DNA of 64,000 nt from Pontibacter ramchanderi. GTDB taxonomy: Bacteria; Bacteroidota; Bacteroidia; Cytophagales; Hymenobacteraceae. Shown here in pieces: positions 44,103 through 53,027 of this stretch. The stretch is taken from NCBI RefSeq assembly GCF_002846395.1, contig NZ_PJMU01000005.1:1-64000 (forward strand), given 5' to 3'. Within the stretch, counting starts at the first letter, position 1. Each line of letters begins with the position of its first letter. Made by a program: the position numbers and the translations under genes. Below the pieces are notes generated by a model that saw only the letters and a list, made by a program, of their open reading frames with translations, was not told the origin of the DNA and searched no databases.

Positions 44103-44137
44103 AGCGGGGGCAGACACTGTATGTGTTGCCCCCGCTA
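44103..44137 (-). terminator. terminator after the DUF4890-like gene
   Basis: A 10-bp stem AGCGGGGGCA/TGCCCCCGCT with a 14-nt loop. On the minus strand seven T residues follow. Confidence 0.85.
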
Positions 44138-44162
44138 TCACTATGGGATCTTATGAAAGGGT

Positions 44163-44687
44163 TTATTTCCCCTGTTCCTGCTTTTTGTATTCGCCTCTTT
44201 TTTTGTGCATGCCTGACTTTTTGTGCTCGCCTGATTTCATTCCTTTGCGGGCTTCGCTGCGCTTCTCTTTCATTTGCGCTTGATCGGCTTCGTACTTAGC
44301 ATACTGCTCTGCCGAAAGGATGCTCTTCAGCTCAGCCTGCCATTTCTCGTAGTGTGCTTTTCGGACTTCCTGCATTTGGGTTCTCTGTTCCGCTGATTTC
44401 TCGCCGGTCGCTTTGTGACTCTCGTGCATGGCTTTCATCTCCTCCGCATGACGCTTGTTCAAAGCCTGCAACTGGTTCTTCTGCGAAGCATTCAATTCCA
44501 GCTTTTGAGCCAGTCTATCGGTTCTCATCTGGGCCATTTCTTCAGGGCTCTTTTGTGCTCTGTCCTTCATGGCTCCACGCATTTCGCTGCGAGGCTTCTG
44601 GTCCTGTGGCTTGGTTGTAGTCTGTGCATAAGCGCTTCCGCCTGCAACTAACATACCCAAGGACAGGGCTGCTATTATCTTCTTCAT
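44163..44687 (-). CDS. periplasmic Spy/CpxP-like protein (DUF4890)
   Basis: A 174-residue protein with signal peptide MKKIIAALSLGMLVAGGSAYAQ. The mature part is helical, with the LTaSQ-type repeat typical of the CpxP/Spy chaperone superfamily (LAQKLELNASQKNQLQALNKRHAEEM and LKSILSAEQYAKYEADQAQ). The C-terminus is a long Lys/Gly/His-rich tail (GMKSGEHKKSGMHKKRG). A role as a periplasmic chaperone or metal sensor is inferred from the superfamily. It is a single gene with a terminator. Confidence 0.8.
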   Translation of the reverse strand: MKKIIAALSLGMLVAGGSAYAQTTTKPQDQKPRSEMRGAMKDRAQKSPEEMAQMRTDRLAQKLELNASQKNQLQALNKRHAEEMKAMHESHKATGEKSAEQRTQMQEVRKAHYEKWQAELKSILSAEQYAKYEADQAQMKEKRSEARKGMKSGEHKKSGMHKKRGEYKKQEQGK

Positions 44688-44868
44688 CTTTATATCTCCT
44701 TTAAAATTTCGGGTTGGTTCGATTAGTAACTAAACTCAGGCCTGAGTATTCTTTTGCTATACCTGCCTAATCAAAGGATGTGCCAAAAATAGAAAAAGCA
44801 ATTTCATGACCCAGTAAGGGCCTGATTAACAACCATGTAATGCAGCTAATGGATAATAGCAGATCGGG

Positions 44869-46071
44869 CTATACCTTGTTTGCTACTCGCAACAAAATCT
44901 GCTCTACCTGAGCGGCGAGCTGCTGGCGGTCGAACTGTTGCCGCGCGATGGCCTGTCCACGTTGCCCAGCCTGTTGTCGCAAAATATTGTCTGAAAGGAT
45001 TTCGCTGATTTTATGGGCCAATGCCTCGGGTTGGCCTGCAGGCGTATACCAGCCGCATGCATGCTGCTCCACAAATGCCTTGGTCCAGCCGGGGTTAGTC
45101 ACGAGCACGGGCACACCGCAGGCCAGGCTATCGTAAAGTTTGGCGGGCGAATTGGATGCCAACACAGGCAGATCGTTGAAAGTAATGAGCGACAAATCCG
45201 CCAGTTTGAAGAGGGCGAAAACATCGGGCCGGGGCTGTGGCGGCAAAAGTATCAGGTTTGGCAGGCGCAACGATAGCTTTCGGAGTTCAGCATCGTAGTA
45301 GCCTCCCCCCGCCAGAACAAAAACGATATCCTGCTGATTGGCCATCAACTCGGCTGCTCGCATAATGGTGGGCATATCATTGGCCCGGCCGAAGGTACCC
45401 GCATAAAGCACCACCCGCTTCCCCTGAAGCTGATACTGTTTACGAAGCGCTTCTACCTTTTCAGGAGTTGCGGCATCGGCCATTTCAATATCTGTGCCGT
45501 TCAGGATGGTGGTTACCTTCTCGCGTGCTATACCTTGCCCAACAACATAGTCCTCCATGTCCGGAGAAAGTGTGATGATGTGGTTCGCGCTCTGGTAAAG
45601 GCTTTTTTCTAGTCTATACAAGCGCCGCTTTAACCACTCCCGTTTCACAGCACCCATCTCGATCGGAAAGCTGGGCCATAAGTCCTGCACCTCAAACACC
45701 CACGGAATGCCGCGCATCCGGGCAACGCGGGCTGCCATCCAGGGCGTTGTGAGTGGTGTAGAAACGCCCCAAACTACATCCGGCTTAGGTATGGAAAGGC
45801 CTTTGGCAAGACTGTAGGCAGCAAAACCTCCGTAGGAGACCAACCGCCTGCGAACGCCCATCTTGTTGCTGTAAGGCACCTCCTGCTCGTACAGGTCCAC
45901 TCCCTCTGGCACCCACGTATACCTGTCCGTAATGCGAAGCTGCTTCCAGGCACTACTCGTTACCAGACTCACCTTGTGCCGCTTGGCCAGGTACTCCAGA
46001 AAGGTATAGTGCCTGCAGGTAGAAGGGCAGTCGGGGTTGTGGTGGTGCTGGTTGAAAATAGCTATGTGCAT
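44869..46071 (-). CDS. glycosyltransferase family 4 protein
   Basis: A 400-residue GT-B enzyme that moves a sugar from a nucleotide-sugar donor. The N-terminal acceptor domain starts MHIAIFNQHHHNPDCPSTCRH; the C-terminal donor domain has VVLYAGTFGRANDMP, FVLAGGGYYDAEL and SPAKLYDSLACGVPVLVTNPG (the EX7E-like region is degenerate). It is closest to the WbuB/WcaI-type family of surface-glycan enzymes. The gldB gene starts the same strand 29 nt upstream. Confidence 0.88.
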   Translation of the reverse strand: MHIAIFNQHHHNPDCPSTCRHYTFLEYLAKRHKVSLVTSSAWKQLRITDRYTWVPEGVDLYEQEVPYSNKMGVRRRLVSYGGFAAYSLAKGLSIPKPDVVWGVSTPLTTPWMAARVARMRGIPWVFEVQDLWPSFPIEMGAVKREWLKRRLYRLEKSLYQSANHIITLSPDMEDYVVGQGIAREKVTTILNGTDIEMADAATPEKVEALRKQYQLQGKRVVLYAGTFGRANDMPTIMRAAELMANQQDIVFVLAGGGYYDAELRKLSLRLPNLILLPPQPRPDVFALFKLADLSLITFNDLPVLASNSPAKLYDSLACGVPVLVTNPGWTKAFVEQHACGWYTPAGQPEALAHKISEILSDNILRQQAGQRGQAIARQQFDRQQLAAQVEQILLRVANKV

Positions 46072-46100
46072 GCGCGCAGGTATAGAGGCGAAGTAGGATA

Positions 46101-47096
46101 CTACCGCTTCTCAGGCTTGTATTTCGACTCGTTAAATATTTTCTGATGATCGTTATCGGCCATCAGTTCCTGCAGCGTTACCTTGGGGTTGCGCTCCATA
46201 TACCTGCGCACGATCTGCCAGCCCACCCAGGTACCCAATCTTCCAGGCGAAGTGGGATCTATTTCTGGTGTGTTCGGTCGCTCACCAATGTATTTATTCA
46301 CCACAAACGGACTCTTTTCATAAAGCAGTTTCTTCTCAACGAAGTGTGCCCAGATACGTCCCTCGTTATGCCGCACATCTGCCAATTGCTGCCCGCTATA
46401 CCCAATGATGGTAGAGTCGGGTGCGCAGGGCATGATAGATTTAACGAAATAATAGGCCTTGCCTGTGTTCACCATTTCGGCCAGTAGGCTACGGTCCAGG
46501 AAATCGGTTTTATTGAAACGATTGGACAATAGCAGCATGGCGGCAGGCACCATGTTCGGGCGCTCGTACCGATTCAGGATGTAATCATAGGTATCGGGGC
46601 GGTAACTGGCATTTTTGCCGATGAAAAAGTCGATACCGAACACCAGCAGGCTATCGGATACCATCAGATCCTGGTTAAGGCCGGATACGAAAGTTTTTAC
46701 CTGTGGCTGCCTGAACTCAGGATAGTAATATTTGATGTGCTTGAAGGCGGTTTCGAGCTGTTGGTTTTCGGTGGCCATGTCTCCAAAGGTGGTGTCGGCC
46801 TCCTGCGCTAACTTCTGGAGCTCTGGGTTAGTGGCAAGCGCATACATGGCGTTGATAACTGCCGAGTCGGAAGGATAATTTTTGCGCTGCAGGAACCGCT
46901 CCGCAAAAAAGGGATTATCGTCCAGGAATGAGGCCATATCCTGTTTGGAGCTTACCGCGAAAAAAGGCTTCTCGAGTCGCTCAATCTCTACCGATACGGG
47001 TATGCGTTCAATTTCCTCAGGTATGTCGCAACCCTCTTTCTTCTTGCAGCTAAAAAGCAATAGGATGGTTGCGAGTAATAATAATCTGTGATACAT
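46101..47096 (-). CDS. gldB: gliding motility lipoprotein GldB
   Basis: GldB is a lipoprotein required for gliding and type IX secretion in Flavobacterium. The 331-residue protein has a lipobox (MYHRLLLLATILLLFSC) and the family pattern IERIPVSVEIERLEKPFFA, FFAERFLQRKNYPSDS, and the C-terminal IGERPNTPEIDPTSPGRLGTWVGWQIVRRYM. It lies upstream of a glycosyltransferase on the same strand, and away from gldE-gldD (6 kb right). Confidence 0.92.
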   Translation of the reverse strand: MYHRLLLLATILLLFSCKKKEGCDIPEEIERIPVSVEIERLEKPFFAVSSKQDMASFLDDNPFFAERFLQRKNYPSDSAVINAMYALATNPELQKLAQEADTTFGDMATENQQLETAFKHIKYYYPEFRQPQVKTFVSGLNQDLMVSDSLLVFGIDFFIGKNASYRPDTYDYILNRYERPNMVPAAMLLLSNRFNKTDFLDRSLLAEMVNTGKAYYFVKSIMPCAPDSTIIGYSGQQLADVRHNEGRIWAHFVEKKLLYEKSPFVVNKYIGERPNTPEIDPTSPGRLGTWVGWQIVRRYMERNPKVTLQELMADNDHQKIFNESKYKPEKR

Positions 47097-47163
47097 TGCC
47101 GAATATTTAATACAAAAATACAGGGTTATCCCGTATTAGAATAAATTAACGCGACAAAATAAC

Positions 47164-47841
47164 ATGCAATTCAAAAAACTAGCATTTCTGCTGCTCTTTT
47201 TGGGCTTCTCTTCCACAGCCATGGCCCAGATGGAAATCGGTATTCAGTTTTCACCTACTATTTCAGGTAACCGCTTTATAGCAGAGGACCGCCATAATTT
47301 TGAGAAGTCGAACAGCGCCCTGCGCTTAGGCGTAGGTGTGGTTGGCGACTACTTTTTCTCGAACAACTACGCTTTCAGCTCAGGGCTGATCTACCGCGGC
47401 AAAGGCTCTAAGATCAGCTATACCTATATGTCGGAGGGCGCGGATGGCACAGTTACCCCCGTAAAGGAAACTGATGAACTGACAGTGCAGTATCTTGAAA
47501 TACCGGTTACGCTGAAGCTTTTCACAAATGAGATAGCGCCTGACGTTGTGTTGTACTTCCAGGTGGGCGGTGCGCTCGGCACCAAAGTATCTGGCCAGGT
47601 AGATCAGAAAAAGGTGATCAATGGTGATAAAACGGCCAAGCGCTTCAACGTCTTTGAAACGAGCGCAGTGCTGGGCACCGGCGCGGAGATGCAGCTAGGC
47701 CAAAGCACGAAACTGTTCGGTGGTGTTACCTACCTGCGTGGTCTGAGCAATATCGATAATTACTACAAAAAGCAGTTGAACGACAAGAATCTGGCCATTA
47801 AGAACAACGGCGTGTCAATTGATGTGGGCATTAAGTTCTAA
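47164..47841 (+). CDS. PorT-like outer-membrane beta-barrel protein
   Basis: A 225-residue protein with signal peptide MQFKKLAFLLLFLGFSSTAMAQ and strand-rich sequence (FAFSSGLIYRGKG, VQYLEIPVTLKLF, ending NNGVSIDVGIKF). It has the PorT-family plan but differs from the three barrel genes at 24-27 kb in its loops (AEDRHNFEKSNSALRLGVGVV). Role unknown. It is divergent from gldB and ends at a bidirectional terminator. Confidence 0.82.
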   Translation: MQFKKLAFLLLFLGFSSTAMAQMEIGIQFSPTISGNRFIAEDRHNFEKSNSALRLGVGVVGDYFFSNNYAFSSGLIYRGKGSKISYTYMSEGADGTVTPVKETDELTVQYLEIPVTLKLFTNEIAPDVVLYFQVGGALGTKVSGQVDQKKVINGDKTAKRFNVFETSAVLGTGAEMQLGQSTKLFGGVTYLRGLSNIDNYYKKQLNDKNLAIKNNGVSIDVGIKF

Positions 47842-47876
47842 GGTATAGGTATAGCAGAGTTCAAATCTCTATAACC

Positions 47877-47912
47877 AAAAAAGCCGCTCTGAATGAACAG
47901 AGCGGCTTTTTT
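47877..47912. terminator. bidirectional terminator between the barrel gene and rng
   Basis: AAAAGCCGCTCTG pairs with CAGAGCGGCTTTT around a 6-nt loop, with A and T runs on either side. Confidence 0.9.
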
Positions 47913-47940
47913 GTTGCCAGTTGAATCTGATTAAAATTTT

Positions 47941-49527
47941 TTATTCCTGCACCTCGTTCACCTCCGTCAGGGCGGTGCGCAGTTCTATCTCTTCGCCTTT
48001 GTCGTCCATCACCTTAAAGTCGGTGATGCCGAGCGAAGTGTCTTTTACAAATTTTACCCACTTAAAGTAGTGGAAGAACCATTTCAGCTGTCTGGACACC
48101 AACCCTTTGGTATAATACGCATACAGGAAAGGGTGTACATACAGCGTGAGGCTCTTGTGGTTGTGCCGCGTAAGCAGGTCGTCTACCGCTACGTCAATTT
48201 CATCAGTAATCAGAATGCTGGCAGATATTTTACCGGTACCGTTGCATGTGGGGCAAACCTCACCGGTCACGATATTCTGCTCTGGCCTTACACGCTGACG
48301 CGTGATCTGCATCAGGCCAAATTTAGAGATAGGCAGAACTGTCGACTTGGATCGGTCCCGCTTCAGTTCCTCTTTGACTACCTCGTATACCTTCTGGCGG
48401 TTTTCAGGCGACTTCATGTCGATGAAGTCAATGACAATGATACCACCTATATCCCGGAGTCGCAGCTGACGGGCCACTTCTTTGGCAGCCATCATATTCA
48501 CGTTCAGCGCGGTAGCCTCCTGATCGGTTTCGGTATTAGATTTATTCCCACTGTTCACATCGACTACGTGCAGGGCTTCGGTGTGCTCAATCACCAGGTA
48601 TCCGCCGCCTGGTATGGTCACTGTTTTGCCGAAGGCAGCCTTTAGTTGCCGCTCAATGTTAAAGTGTTCGAAGGTTTTTGTCTTACCGGTATAGTGCTTC
48701 AGAATTTTAACTTTTTCTGGCGCAATGCTACCGATGTATGCTTTGATCTCGTCATAGAGCGACTCGTCGTCGACTACTATGTTGTCAAAGCTCTCGTTCA
48801 TTAAGTCTCTCAGTATGGACGAAGAACGTCCCAATTCCCCGATGATCTTGTCATTGGGTTTGGCAATCTTCAGCGATTTAAAGCCTTCTTCCCAGCTATC
48901 CACCATGTTGCGCAGGTCTCTGTCGAGTTCTGCTACCTCACGGCCTTCTGCCACTGTGCGAATGATCACACCAAAGTTCTCCGGCTTGATCGAGGTGATC
49001 AGGCGCTTGAGCCGTGTACGTTCCTCTTTGCTAACGATCTTTTTGGATACGCTTACCGTGTTTGAAAACGGCACGAGCACCAGGTAGCGACCGGCAAGCG
49101 ACAGCTCGCAGGAAAGACGCGGTCCTTTGGTGGATATCGGCTCTTTGACAATCTGCACTAAGACTTGTTGCCCCTTTTTGAGGACATCGGCAATCTTACC
49201 GAGCTTGTCAATTTCTGGCTCGAATTTGATCTGGTTAAGCTTTGCAGAAGCGTTCTTCTGTGTCTGTGCCGCCTTTACATACTTATTCAGCGTTTTGACA
49301 TTGGCTCCCAGATCATGGTAGTGCAGAAATGCATCCTTGTGGTAGCCAATGTCAATAAAAGCGGCGTTTAGGCCTGGCATTACCTTTTTTACAGTTCCCA
49401 GAAAGATATCGCCTACAATGTAGTTCGTGTCTTTCTTTTCGTGGTGAAACTCTACGAGTCTCTTGTCCTGTAATAAGGCGATGCGCTCTCCATCCTGAGT
49501 AGAATTGATAATAAGCTCGTTACTCAA
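47941..49527 (-). CDS. rng: ribonuclease E/G family protein
   Basis: A 528-residue endoribonuclease for rRNA and mRNA processing. It has the family start (MSNELIINSTQDGERIALLQ, from a TTG codon), an S1 domain around residues 37-120 (GDIFLGTVKKVMPGLNAAFIDIG), the catalytic acidic residues in VVDVNSGN and IVIDFIDM, and the zinc-link pair CPTCNGTG. It lacks the long C-terminal scaffold of E. coli RNase E. It follows the bS22-like gene, with a hairpin between, and ends a probable hup-TPR-bS22-rng unit. Confidence 0.92.
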   Translation of the reverse strand: MSNELIINSTQDGERIALLQDKRLVEFHHEKKDTNYIVGDIFLGTVKKVMPGLNAAFIDIGYHKDAFLHYHDLGANVKTLNKYVKAAQTQKNASAKLNQIKFEPEIDKLGKIADVLKKGQQVLVQIVKEPISTKGPRLSCELSLAGRYLVLVPFSNTVSVSKKIVSKEERTRLKRLITSIKPENFGVIIRTVAEGREVAELDRDLRNMVDSWEEGFKSLKIAKPNDKIIGELGRSSSILRDLMNESFDNIVVDDESLYDEIKAYIGSIAPEKVKILKHYTGKTKTFEHFNIERQLKAAFGKTVTIPGGGYLVIEHTEALHVVDVNSGNKSNTETDQEATALNVNMMAAKEVARQLRLRDIGGIIVIDFIDMKSPENRQKVYEVVKEELKRDRSKSTVLPISKFGLMQITRQRVRPEQNIVTGEVCPTCNGTGKISASILITDEIDVAVDDLLTRHNHKSLTLYVHPFLYAYYTKGLVSRQLKWFFHYFKWVKFVKDTSLGITDFKVMDDKGEEIELRTALTEVNEVQE

Positions 49528-49562
49528 TTTCTCTCAAAGATTAGTTGGATGTATAGACCAAA

Positions 49563-49589
49563 GCCCACAATTGCAGAAGCAATGTGGGC
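49563..49589 (-). terminator. hairpin between the bS22-like gene and rng
   Basis: GCCCACA + TTGC pairs with GCAA + TGTGGGC, one bulged A. There is no long T run, so it may be an attenuator or processing site rather than a full terminator. Confidence 0.5.
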
Positions 49590-49609
49590 CTCAATAAACG
49601 CAGAAGAAA

Positions 49610-49699
49610 TTACTTCTTCTTATGTCTGTTCTTTCTTAGACGCTTCTTTCTTTTGTGCGTAGCGATCTTATGTCTTTTTCTTTTCTTTCCGCAAGGCAT
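49610..49699 (-). CDS. bS22-like / AURKAIP1-COX24 domain peptide
   Basis: A 29-residue, extremely basic peptide: MPCGKKRKRHKIATHKRKK then RLRKNRHKKK. This is the very conserved Bacteroidota peptide annotated as an AURKAIP1/COX24 domain protein, related to mitochondrial ribosomal mS38 and likely bound to the small ribosomal subunit. It lies between a TPR-protein gene and rng on the same strand. It is too short for normal gene finders. Confidence 0.88.
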   Translation of the reverse strand: MPCGKKRKRHKIATHKRKKRLRKNRHKKK

Positions 49700-49735
49700 A
49701 GTCTTGAAATTTTTATTAAATGATTATTTCTTTTA

Positions 49736-50599
49736 TTACAGTTTAGCCAGGTATTCGTCAACAGAGGCTATCAGAGCAGGGTCGCTGCTCATCGTTTTCA
49801 CTTTGTTGAAAGTCCTGATCGCTTCTTCTTTCTTTCCGGTCTCTGCCAGTGATACGGCCAGGTAGAAGGTACCCTCTACGTGGTCTGGATTAACGGTTAC
49901 CAATTCCTGGAATCGCTCAGCAGCTTTGTCCCATTGCCCCGACTGCACCGACAGGATACCCAAATTAAACAACGCCTTCTGGTTCTTCGGGTCAGCCGAA
50001 ATCACTTCACGCAGCAATGTTATACCCTGCATTGGGTTTTCGCTGGCGATGTAGGTCATGGCTACGTTTGTTTTCGCATCCATGTCCGAAGGGTTGTTCT
50101 TCAGTACCTGCTCGTACATTTTACGTGCTTTGCCACCCATTTCGCTGGCGCGCTGCTGCGTCGCAGCATACGTAAAGGCTTCGAAGTACTGGTCACCGGC
50201 TTTACGGTAGGTCTTCTCACCCGGACGGGCTTCGGCGGCCAACTCGTAATAGTAACCTGCACTGTCAAACTTACTTGCTGCAGCATAAGCGGCTGCCAGT
50301 TCATTGGCCAGCAGGCCACGCGTCTTGGCATCAGATGCTTTGTTGTAGCGGGCACGCACCGTGGCAAGCTCCATCAGCTGCTCTGGCGTCGCCATAGAAT
50401 GCACTCCCTCAGCTGCAGCAGTGGCTGGGGCAGGCCCATGATCATGACCGTCATCTTCAGAGTGACCATCCGGCAAGGCAGAGGCTTGCTCGGCAGCTAC
50501 AGTACTGTCATCCTTTGTTACAACCACCTTAGGCAGAAAGAACATACCCGCTGCCAAAGCGATTGCTATAACTAGAATCAGAATTTGAGCTCGTGACAT
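49736..50599 (-). CDS. membrane-anchored TPR protein
   Basis: A 287-residue protein with one N-terminal membrane anchor (residues 5-26), a His/Asp-rich linker (DGHSEDDGHDHGPAPA), and then about five tetratricopeptide repeats (ANELAAAYAAASKFDSAGYYYELA, AMTYIASENPMQGITLLREV, FNLGILSVQSGQWDKAAERF, FYLAVSLAETGKKEEAIRTF). TPR arrays hold proteins together, so it is probably a periplasmic scaffold. It is second in the hup-TPR-bS22-rng group. Confidence 0.85.
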   Translation of the reverse strand: MSRAQILILVIAIALAAGMFFLPKVVVTKDDSTVAAEQASALPDGHSEDDGHDHGPAPATAAAEGVHSMATPEQLMELATVRARYNKASDAKTRGLLANELAAAYAAASKFDSAGYYYELAAEARPGEKTYRKAGDQYFEAFTYAATQQRASEMGGKARKMYEQVLKNNPSDMDAKTNVAMTYIASENPMQGITLLREVISADPKNQKALFNLGILSVQSGQWDKAAERFQELVTVNPDHVEGTFYLAVSLAETGKKEEAIRTFNKVKTMSSDPALIASVDEYLAKL

Positions 50600-50671
50600 G
50601 TGTTCCTGTTTTTGTAAGTGACTGTATTTTAAATGATAACCTAAAAGGCAACCGGCAAATATACGAAAGAA

Positions 50672-50977
50672 TTAAGAATGAGCCAGTTCTTTGATCTTTT
50701 TGCTGTTCTTAATCTTGGCAATAAAGGTCTTAGACGGCTTGAAGCTTGGAATAAAGTGCTCATCAATAATGATGGAAGTGTTCTTCGAAATGTTACGAGC
50801 CACTTTCTTAGCGCGCTTCTTGTTTACAAAGCTTCCAAAACCTCTCACGTAGATGTTGTTGCCGTCAGCCATTGAGTCTTTCACTACTTTGAAAAACGCC
50901 TCGATGGTAGATTGCACATCAGCCTTATCAATCCCTGTTTTATCAGCAATTTCTGATATTACTTCTGCTTTAGTCAC
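50672..50977 (-). CDS. hup: HU-family DNA-binding protein
   Basis: A 101-residue histone-like dimer that bends DNA. It starts at GTG (MTKAEVISEIADKTG) and has the DNA-binding arms with GFGSFVNKKRAKKVARN and the conserved PSFKPSK at the end. A TACCTTTG box lies about 90 nt upstream. It is the first gene of its minus-strand group. The C-terminal extension IKNSKKIKELAHS is slightly longer than in E. coli HU. Confidence 0.94.
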   Translation of the reverse strand: MTKAEVISEIADKTGIDKADVQSTIEAFFKVVKDSMADGNNIYVRGFGSFVNKKRAKKVARNISKNTSIIIDEHFIPSFKPSKTFIAKIKNSKKIKELAHS

Positions 50978-51331
50978 TTTCTTAGATTTTTATAAATTAA
51001 TAATAAGTTAACTTTCTATATTTCAGGAGGAACCACAACGCTGCCGTTCTCCATTTTTCGGGGCACAAAGGTATACCTACTTTTCGACAAGTAAAAGCTT
51101 TAGCACTAAATTATTACAGATTGTGCTTCGCCTAAACCCATTGGGTTCAACCGCTTTTCGCCGAGCATCCTGCAGCAATACCCGTGCCACTATACCTCCC
51201 TCCTAACGCGAGCTATGTGCTTATATTTTAGGCAGATACCTTTATCTTACAAATTCAACACAAGTTCTTTCCAGAACAAAGCTTTATCTTTGTCTGTTTC
51301 CACTCCCTATACCAATCGCCCCATCACAGCT
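50978..51331. other. intergenic region between hup and mutY
   Basis: It holds the divergent promoters of hup and mutY. The minus strand has TACCTTTG (51066-51073) fused to the octamer (TATACCTTTG), so the octamer and the promoter box overlap here. Further octamer copies lie at 51072 and 51191. No gene seen. Confidence 0.6.
51066..51073 (-). promoter_or_regulatory. -7 box of hup
   Basis: TACCTTTG on the minus strand matches TAnnTTTG, 88 nt before the GTG start. It overlaps a TATACCT word. No TTG sits at the right distance. Confidence 0.45.
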
Positions 51332-52423
51332 ATGGAAAATAAACCCAGTCCTTTGTTTGCCGACACTATTATTGGCTGGTATCAGCGCCACAAAAGGGCC
51401 TTGCCCTGGCGCGAAACAACTGATCCATACCTGATCTGGTTATCGGAAGTAATCCTGCAGCAGACCCGCGTAGCCCAGGGACTTCCCTATTTTCAGCGCT
51501 TTGCCGAGGCCTACCCGACCGTGCAGCAACTGGCAGCCGCCCCTCAGGACGAGGTACTCCGCCTCTGGCAGGGGCTTGGCTACTACTCCAGGGCTCGCAA
51601 CATGCACCATACCGCTCAGCAGATCGTGCAGGAGCATAGCGGCGTATTCCCAAGCAAGTATGAGGGGTTGCTGAAGCTGCGCGGGGTGGGCAGCTATACC
51701 GCGGCGGCCATTGCTTCTTTTGCTTTCAGAGAAAAAGTGGCCGTGCTCGATGGCAATGTTTTTCGGGTGTTGGCGCGGGTATTTGGCCTTTCAGAAGATA
51801 TCGCAGCTCCTTCCTCACGCAAAGTGTTTCAGCAGCTGGCCAATGAGCTTATACCTGCCGAGGCGCCCGACACTTTCAACCAGGCCATTATGGAGTTTGG
51901 GGCCATCCAGTGCACACCTGTAATGCCCGACTGTCTGTTTTGTCCACTGCAGCAGTCCTGTTTTGCTTTTACACACGGCCTGGTGCAGGAGTTGCCCGTT
52001 AAGTCGAAAGCCAAAGCCGCCCGGCAGCGCTTTTTTCATTACTTGGTGTTTGCGCACGAGGGCGAGTATTACATGCGCAAGCGCATGAGTGGCGACATCT
52101 GGGAAGGACTGTACGATTTTTACCTGCACGAAAGCGACACAAAAGCACTAGACATCAACAGGCTATTGAAGGAATTGAACGAGGCAGGTATAGCGGTGCA
52201 TGAAAATCACCTTTTACCGCCTCGCAAAGAGTACAAACACGTGCTGAGCCACCAGAAAATCACGGCTCGTTTTTACCTTGTCCGGCTCGATTCTCGTTTA
52301 AGTGAGGAGATTTTGCAGGAGGCGCGACTGGCACCTTATTCATCTGAAAAAATAGAGGCCCTACCGAAGCCAATTCTTATCAACAGCTATTTGAAAGATG
52401 AGAAGATTTTACTAAATTTATAA
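51332..52423 (+). CDS. mutY: A/G-specific adenine glycosylase
   Basis: MutY removes adenine mispaired with 8-oxoguanine. The protein is 363 residues from ATG 51332 (MENKPSPLFADTIIGWYQRHKRALPWR); the frame from 51215 is not conserved-looking. Motifs: EVILQQTRVAQGLPYF with the catalytic Glu, the helix-hairpin-helix KLRGVGSYTAAAIASFAF with Asp in VLDGNVFRV, and the iron-sulfur loop CTPVMPDCLFCPLQQSC. The C-terminal NUDIX-like domain reads out 8-oxoG. It starts the mutY-ssb-gldE-gldD run. Confidence 0.93.
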   Translation: MENKPSPLFADTIIGWYQRHKRALPWRETTDPYLIWLSEVILQQTRVAQGLPYFQRFAEAYPTVQQLAAAPQDEVLRLWQGLGYYSRARNMHHTAQQIVQEHSGVFPSKYEGLLKLRGVGSYTAAAIASFAFREKVAVLDGNVFRVLARVFGLSEDIAAPSSRKVFQQLANELIPAEAPDTFNQAIMEFGAIQCTPVMPDCLFCPLQQSCFAFTHGLVQELPVKSKAKAARQRFFHYLVFAHEGEYYMRKRMSGDIWEGLYDFYLHESDTKALDINRLLKELNEAGIAVHENHLLPPRKEYKHVLSHQKITARFYLVRLDSRLSEEILQEARLAPYSSEKIEALPKPILINSYLKDEKILLNL

Positions 52424-52533
52424 ACTGAAACTTTTCTGTCTGCAAATGCATTCTAGAGGTTCAGTAGCCATAATTGCCTCCGGCTTGGTTGTCGGAGTAG
52501 CCCAAATCAATTTACTATTAAACAAAAAAAGAC

Positions 52534-53001
52534 ATGGCAAGTGTAAACAAAGTAATCCTTATCGGAAACCTTGGTAAGGACCCTGAAGTTCGTCACCTCG
52601 AAGGCGGCGTAGCTGTAGCGCGTTTCCCGATCGCTACTTCCGAAACATTCAAAGACAAAAACGGCGAACGCCAGGAGCGCACCGAGTGGCACAACATCGT
52701 GCTGTGGCGCGGTCTGGCCGAGGTAGCCGAAAAGTACCTGCGCAAAGGGCAGTCTGTCTTCATCGAAGGCAAGATCCGCACGAACAGCTACCAGGATAAA
52801 GAAGGCGTGCAGCGTTACAGCACCGAGATCGTGGCTGATAACATGACCATGCTCAGCGCACGCGAAGGCGGCAATGGTGGCACAGGAAGCTTCCAGGGCG
52901 GTGCTTCTTCACAACCTTCAGGACAGAGCAGCGCTGCCGCATCCGGCAAGGGCAATGCATCTGCCTTCCAGAACGACGAGCCAGACGACCTGCCGTTCTA
53001 A
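52534..53001 (+). CDS. ssb: single-stranded DNA-binding protein
   Basis: A 155-residue SSB: the OB fold begins MASVNKVILIGNLGKDPEVRH and includes TEWHNIVLWRGLAEVAEKYL, followed by a Gly/Ser/Gln-rich linker and the acidic protein-docking tip EPDDLPF. It binds ssDNA as a tetramer in replication and repair. It lies between mutY and gldE, a common Bacteroidota order. Confidence 0.96.
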   Translation: MASVNKVILIGNLGKDPEVRHLEGGVAVARFPIATSETFKDKNGERQERTEWHNIVLWRGLAEVAEKYLRKGQSVFIEGKIRTNSYQDKEGVQRYSTEIVADNMTMLSAREGGNGGTGSFQGGASSQPSGQSSAAASGKGNASAFQNDEPDDLPF

Positions 53002-53027
53002 CCTATGTTTAACCTAACTATCTAGTT